Source: Bactrocera neohumeralis
Lineage: Eukaryota > Arthropoda > Insecta > Diptera > Tephritidae
DNA: 64,000 nucleotides
Direction: 5' to 3'
Assembly (NCBI RefSeq): GCF_024586455.1
Contig: NC_065921.1
Coordinates: forward strand, 88,534,061-88,598,060
A program made the position numbers and the translations under genes. The notes below the pieces were generated by a model. The model saw nothing but the letters and a program-made list of their open reading frames with translations, was not told where the DNA came from and made no database searches. Each line of letters starts with the position of its first letter. Within the stretch, counting starts at the first letter, position 1. Of the stretch, positions 59,318 through 64,000 are shown piece after piece.

Positions 59318-59826
59318 CAAGAAAAAACGTTAACTTCGGCTGCACCGAAGCTAATATACCCTTCACAGGTGCATTTCTTTTAGTAACTATGTGTTCAGTT
59401 TGTATGGTAGCTATATGCTATAGTTAACCGATCCGATCAATTTCTTCGGAGATTACATTGTTGTCTTAGAAAATAATCTATACCACATTTGGTGAAGATA
59501 CATTGTCAAATGTGAAAGTTTGCCATACAAGAACTTGATTCCGATCGTTCAGTTTATATGGCAGCTATATGTTATAGTGGTCCGATATCGGCCGTTCCGA
59601 CAAATGAGCAGCTTCTTGAAGATATCTTAAACGTTTGCAAACTGAGGGACTAGTTCGTATATATACAGACGGACGGACGGACGGACAGACAGACAGACGG
59701 ACATGGTTAAATCGACTCAGCTCAACATACTGATCATTTATATATATATACTTTATAGGGTCTCCGACGCTTCTTTCTGGGTGTTACAAACATCGTGACA
59801 AACTTAATATACACTGTTCAGGGTAT
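59318..59826 (+). repeat. Full-length TATACCCT-family dispersed repeat
   Basis: Runs from AACTTCGGCTGCACCGAAGC and TATACCCTTCACAGG to CACTGTTCAGGGTATA. Its termini therefore both carry TATACCCT in inverse orientation. It contains CAGTTTGTATGGTAGCTATA and CAGTTTATATGGCAGCTATA (an internal near-repeat), and a (ACGG)n(ACAG)n run at 59670-59700. No coding potential. Partial copies: 12097, 15905, 17275, 29966, 52975 and 54401. Confidence 0.75.
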
Positions 59827-61416
59827 AACAAAGGCAAAAACAACCAGCTGGCATCGGTTATTAGGTAACTCATAGGTAGATTTGACGAAGTGTACATATG
59901 CTTGTTTTTCTTTGGGACTATTTTAATTATTTGCTTAATTAAATTGACAAAAATGCATTGTTGTTGTTTCTGGCGTCCCAAATTGTAAGTTATTTATTCT
60001 GTGCGCATAGTTGTTGTAAGTTGAAGTTCAAGATTAAATTAGTTTCTTAAGCCCAAAACAATCTGATTACAAATGTAATTGCAAAGTAATTTAAAATTAT
60101 CACAAATGAAATACAGTAATTTCAATGTCATTACAGGCATAAAATATAGAGGAAATTTCAATTACAGAGATTTTTTAGTGTTTATTTAAAAAAATACATT
60201 TTTTTAGCTATAAAAATTAAAAAAATAGAAATAATTTATTTCAATCTGGCAATCTGATTTTTCTCAATCTGGCGAAACTACTTCTGCCTTTTAATTAAAA
60301 TTTGATATTTTGACTTGAGATTTTTTCTGTACAAGATAAAAATAAAAAACCCAAATATTTGGTAATGTGAACTTTTCACATTAATTTTGAGGTTATATGG
60401 AAGAAGTCTGTATGCAAAAGTTATATACCTCTTTATTACCTACAACATTGCCATATAACTTTTTTCTAGAGGACTCGTAGTTTTGCCAGAAATCCAGATA
60501 AACCACGTCAAACCCTTAAAAATTCAGCCACGCTCCTCACATCTTTTTTGCCAACCTTAGACCGCCCGTAAATTATTATTCCCTTAAATTATTTATTTTT
60601 CCCTTAATGTTTGCTATTTTATATTTCGTTTCCGACGGGTTTCAATCTATCATGAACTTTTGTTTTTTTATGTAATTTTTAATACTTATTATAATATAAA
60701 GAGAATTGACGCGCTGATATAACAAGCATCTACTTTAGTTGAAAATGTGAAAATGAAATTCAAAATCACAATCATAGAAATGAAAAACCAACGATTTTTC
60801 TGCACGTGTGACCTTGACGCTGCCAAATTTGCATTGCCATAAAACTTGTTCGACTAAAAAGGCCTTAAAGTGGCCCTAAATTTTTCATTTAAGGGCTCAT
60901 AATGTGCGAAAAGTAATTGATGTAAGTGCCAAATTACGCAGCGAACTTACATATTTACAAATATTTGCGCTTATACATGCCAGTAAATGAGACCTCGCAT
61001 GTGGCTGCTCAGGCAACTTATGAACTAAAGACTTAAGCGACAAACCTGCACCCGCTTTAAGGCATATAATGTTTGCAGCGCCTTGCTTTAAACGCTTAAT
61101 TAGCGCAATAAAAATTAGAAAAACTGAATTAAGCTAAGGCAAACTAGCGCGGCAAGCGGTCAGTTTCAAGTTTAAGTGCAAGAGGTTAGGCGCATGCGCA
61201 CAAAATTATGAGCAAATGCTTAAGCACGTTTAATCACTTAGAAAAACGTTTAAGAATGGCATAACTGTATTTTTAGCAGTTGCTAAAATATTTTTAAAGC
61301 TTTATTTCTCTTTAATTACAGATTTGTGAATCTAACAAAATTAAAGTGATCTAAAGAGCTCAAAAAGTTGGTCATGTTTTACTAAATACGTCTTAAATCA
61401 ACTACTCTTATATATA
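59827..61416. other. No gene recognised
   Basis: Very AT-rich (60050-60400 in particular). Nothing assignable. Confidence 0.35.
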
Positions 61417-62692
61417 TTGGGTAGTCGAAAAAGTATTTTCGTATTTTGTCAATAGGTGTCGTTGCAGTCGTATATCTCCAGTGCTACCAATCACATAGTG
61501 TCTACCATATAATGTTGGTAAGGTGAGACTTTAAGCTTCATTTTAAATGAACCCAAAAAAAAAATACGGGGAAGTTGAAAAAAAGTCACAGCAGTTCAAA
61601 ACTGAGTGAAAATAATTAAGAAACTCGCTATATTTTGAAATTTTTGTATAAAAAAGGGAAGAATGCCACGCAAGCCACCAACGAAATTTGTGAAATTTAT
61701 TTTTGAAATGTTTTCGTGTAGCACAATAATAGTTCACATGCTTTCGTTCTGGAAATCTCGATGTGAAAGATGCACCTCGCTCTGGGCGACCTATTGTTGA
61801 AAAAGTCGCTGAAATTATGGAAAACATTGACCAGAACCGTCACATAAGCCGCCATGACATCGCTAAGGAACTTAGCATTCATCACCAAACGATTTTGTAC
61901 CATTTAAAAAAGGCTGGCTACAAAAACAAGCTCGATGTTTGGGTACCCCATGAAATGACTGTGAAAAATTTAATGCACCGAATTAACATAAGCGATCCTT
62001 TGCTGAAACGAAATGAAATCGAACCATTTCTGAAGCGAATGGCAACAAAAGACGAAAAGTGGATCAAATACGACAATAATGTGGGAAAAAATCATGGTTC
62101 AAGCGTGGTGAAGCCCAACAAATGGTCGCAAAGCCAGGATTGACGCCTCGAAAGGTTATGCTGAGTGTTTGATGGGATTGGAAAGGAATCATCCACTTTG
62201 AGCTGCTCCACCCCGGTCTAACGATTGATTCTATAATTTACTGTCAACAACTGATGATATTGAAGCAAGCAATCGAAAAAACGACCTGAACTGATCAACA
62301 GAAGGGGCTTCGTGTTCCATCAGGACAACGCAAGACCATACACATCTTTGATGACTCGGCAAAAACTGGAAGAGCTTGGATGGTGAGTTTTGATGCATCC
62401 ACCATATAGTCCTACCTCGCACCGGCGGACTACCATTTGTTTTGGTGAATGCAGAACTCCCTAAATGGAGTAAAGTTGGCTGCAAGAGAAGCCTGTGAAA
62501 ATTACTTGTTGTAGTTTTCACCGAGAAACCAGAAAAGTTTTACACTGATGTAATAATGTCTCTAGCGGAAAAATGGCAAAAAGTGGTCGACTAAAATGGT
62601 ACACATTTGTTTCTTCATTTATTGGTATAAATACAACAAAAAATAAGTTGAAGTATGTTTAGAAATACGAAAAGACTTTTTCGACTACCCAA
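61417..62692 (+). mobile_element. Near full-length mariner element, coding frame broken
   Basis: Terminal repeats TTGGGTAGTCGAAAAAGT (61417 on) and their inverse ending at 62692 match for about 30 bases with one mismatch, flanked by TA on both sides; 1276 bp, the normal mariner size. The transposase reads DAPRSGRPIVEKVAEIMENI, HQTILYHLKKAGYKNKLDVW, VPHEMT, LLKRNEIEPFLKRMATKDEK (first catalytic Asp within KDEKW), WDWKGIIHFELLHPGLTI, a damaged QDNARPH, and the YxLAPADYHLFW region for the third Asp. The start of the frame (61620-61770) and several sites later are frameshifted. Confidence 0.92.
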
Positions 62693-63950
62693 TAGTTTCT
62701 GATCTCTCATACTATGAATTTTGACTTTAGAATTAGAAAAAATCTTTTTTTTAACTATTCTTTTTAATCAATAAAAATTCAAACTGATTTGTAGCGAAGA
62801 AAAAATTTTCAAGCGAGAAAAATTTCAAGCAACATTTTTTTATTCGATCGACCTCAAATTTTGAGATTATCTTTAGAATAGAATTTGGCAAAAAATTACG
62901 TATGGAAATGAATCGAAACAGCTCAATTTGATTTGAAAAAAGCCAATTATTCAAAAATTCTTTTTTGACCATTTTCAAATTTGAATAGACACCGTTTCCC
63001 TTAAATTAAAATACATTAGATACTTAAAATATGATTTTATTTATTTAACAATTTTTTTATTATACTGAACTCATATTCTAGTACAAAAAGCATTAAAATC
63101 TTGCATTACTAACATTCTCACGTATAGCTGCTGTAAGAACCCGCCTACCATCACCTCTTATTCACTCATAATTAAGCAATTTCGGCAAAAATAAAGTTTT
63201 GGAGATCGTGTGAAGACGCCTCCATGTAGCTAATCTAATAGCAAAACTTAATTTGTTTATATTTAAAATATTACCACACCGCAATACAACTAATGTTAAT
63301 GTGAATGTGTTTATAGCCATGGATAATTAGGAATTCTTACAGTTATTAAGCAAATTTTTATAGCTATTACTTTGACGCAGCTGGGTCAAACAGCCGCACA
63401 CGATATACATATGGGAACATGTGCACACTTGCAACTTGGCCTAGGTGCGATGCCAGCGAAATTTCGCAAAGCGGTGGAGGCAATAAAATGTGTTCATAAA
63501 TTTTTTGTCTAGAACAATAAAACGGTGCAATACAAGCAACAGCTTACACACATACAACACAAACAAACGGTGGCGTTGCTCATAAAATCATAACAGCACA
63601 AAATCTGGCATAGAACGCTGGTGGCAACAACAGAAAAGTAGAAACAGACATAAAAACAAATGCTAAATTCGAGCAAAAGTGGCGGCCTTTGATTGTGACT
63701 GCCGAGCAACAAAGCGTCTAGCGTCTAGCGCATGTTACAGTAACCCGGCGAGCAGCGCATGAACTCATCAGCATGCAAACACCCTTGCGATGCATAAACA
63801 ATTCCACGCCGCATTGCACAATGCCGCCGCTTTTCGCTTTTTTACATTTATAATTTCAATTTCAAAAACTCGCAAAATGTAGCAAAAAAACGGCAGCACA
63901 GTTGGCGGCTAAAATCTCATTTGGTTCGCGCGCCTTAAAACAGCCAAACC
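62693..63950. other. No gene recognised; GC content rises towards the right edge
   Basis: AT-rich to about 63370, then CA-rich and GC-richer sequence. No domain in the open frames. Confidence 0.35.
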
Positions 63951-63993
63951 TTCAGTCGACGTAGCGAAGCGTACCAAGAATGACCGGCAGCGG
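63951..63993 (+). promoter_or_regulatory. Possible initiator, start codon and first donor of a gene at the edge
   Basis: TTCAGTC at 63951 is a fly-type initiator (A63954). ATG at 63980 is followed by ACC GGC AGC GG and then GTGAGCC (63994 on), a good donor. TGACC at +28 to +32 fits four of five positions of the downstream promoter element. No TATA box. This may be the first exon of a gene continuing to the right; the window ends too soon to tell. Confidence 0.35.
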
Positions 63994-64000
63994 GTGAGCC

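Noticed and set aside
1..64000. tRNA, rRNA or bacterial-type operons
   Set aside because: No cloverleaf-compatible B-box with matching A-box, no rRNA-like stretch and no operon layout were seen by eye.

Overview
This is intron-containing, AT-rich insect nuclear DNA. Short 59-67 nt introns, GTRAGT donors, TATA/initiator promoters and very abundant mariner and non-LTR debris point to a higher fly. The dispersed repeats beginning TATACCCT and TGTTGCTACAG are of kinds I associate with tephritid fruit flies (Bactrocera/Zeugodacus-like). That genus-level guess rests on recognition, not on a search.

Three gene neighbourhoods fill the first 20.5 kb. (1) Two tandem genes for low-complexity secreted cuticle-type proteins built from AAPAISYA repeats: the 3' end of one (1-267) and a complete three-exon gene (4693-5757). 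Their 3' flanks are also paralogous, so a block was duplicated. The upstream copy of the flank carries a dead remnant of the last exon of the neighbouring receptor gene and was later split by a defective mariner. (2) On the minus strand (9015-6432), an eight-exon gene predicted to encode a 549-residue protein. It has a signal peptide, a farnesoic-acid-methyltransferase-like (PF12248-type) domain, a Cys-loop receptor ligand-binding domain with a 13-residue Cys loop, and four membrane segments. I reconstructed all splice sites by hand and every phase agrees. (3) On the plus strand (16638-20113), a five-exon membrane-anchored short-chain dehydrogenase resembling DHRSX. A non-coding first exon probably ends at 10715.

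From 20.6 kb to the end I find no confident protein-coding gene. This part is intergenic or long-intron DNA with LINE fragments of at least two kinds: Jockey-like with RNase H and a CCHC-like tail, and a second kind ending in a GRPPLRWKDQV-type C-terminus. It also holds mariner/Tc1 elements in all states of decay, one complete-ended mariner at 61417-62692, dispersed repeats of about 0.3-1 kb, a degenerate minisatellite near 57.1-57.7 kb, and diverged tandem repeats near 34 kb. A few short intervals with acceptor and donor signals on both sides (28359-28403 minus; 55126-55157 and 59173-59241 plus) and a promoter-like start at the right edge (63954-63993) may be exons of genes extending beyond the window. 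They are speculative.

The standout item is the PF12248-like/Cys-loop receptor chimera, together with the fossil of its last exon next to the duplicated cuticle gene.
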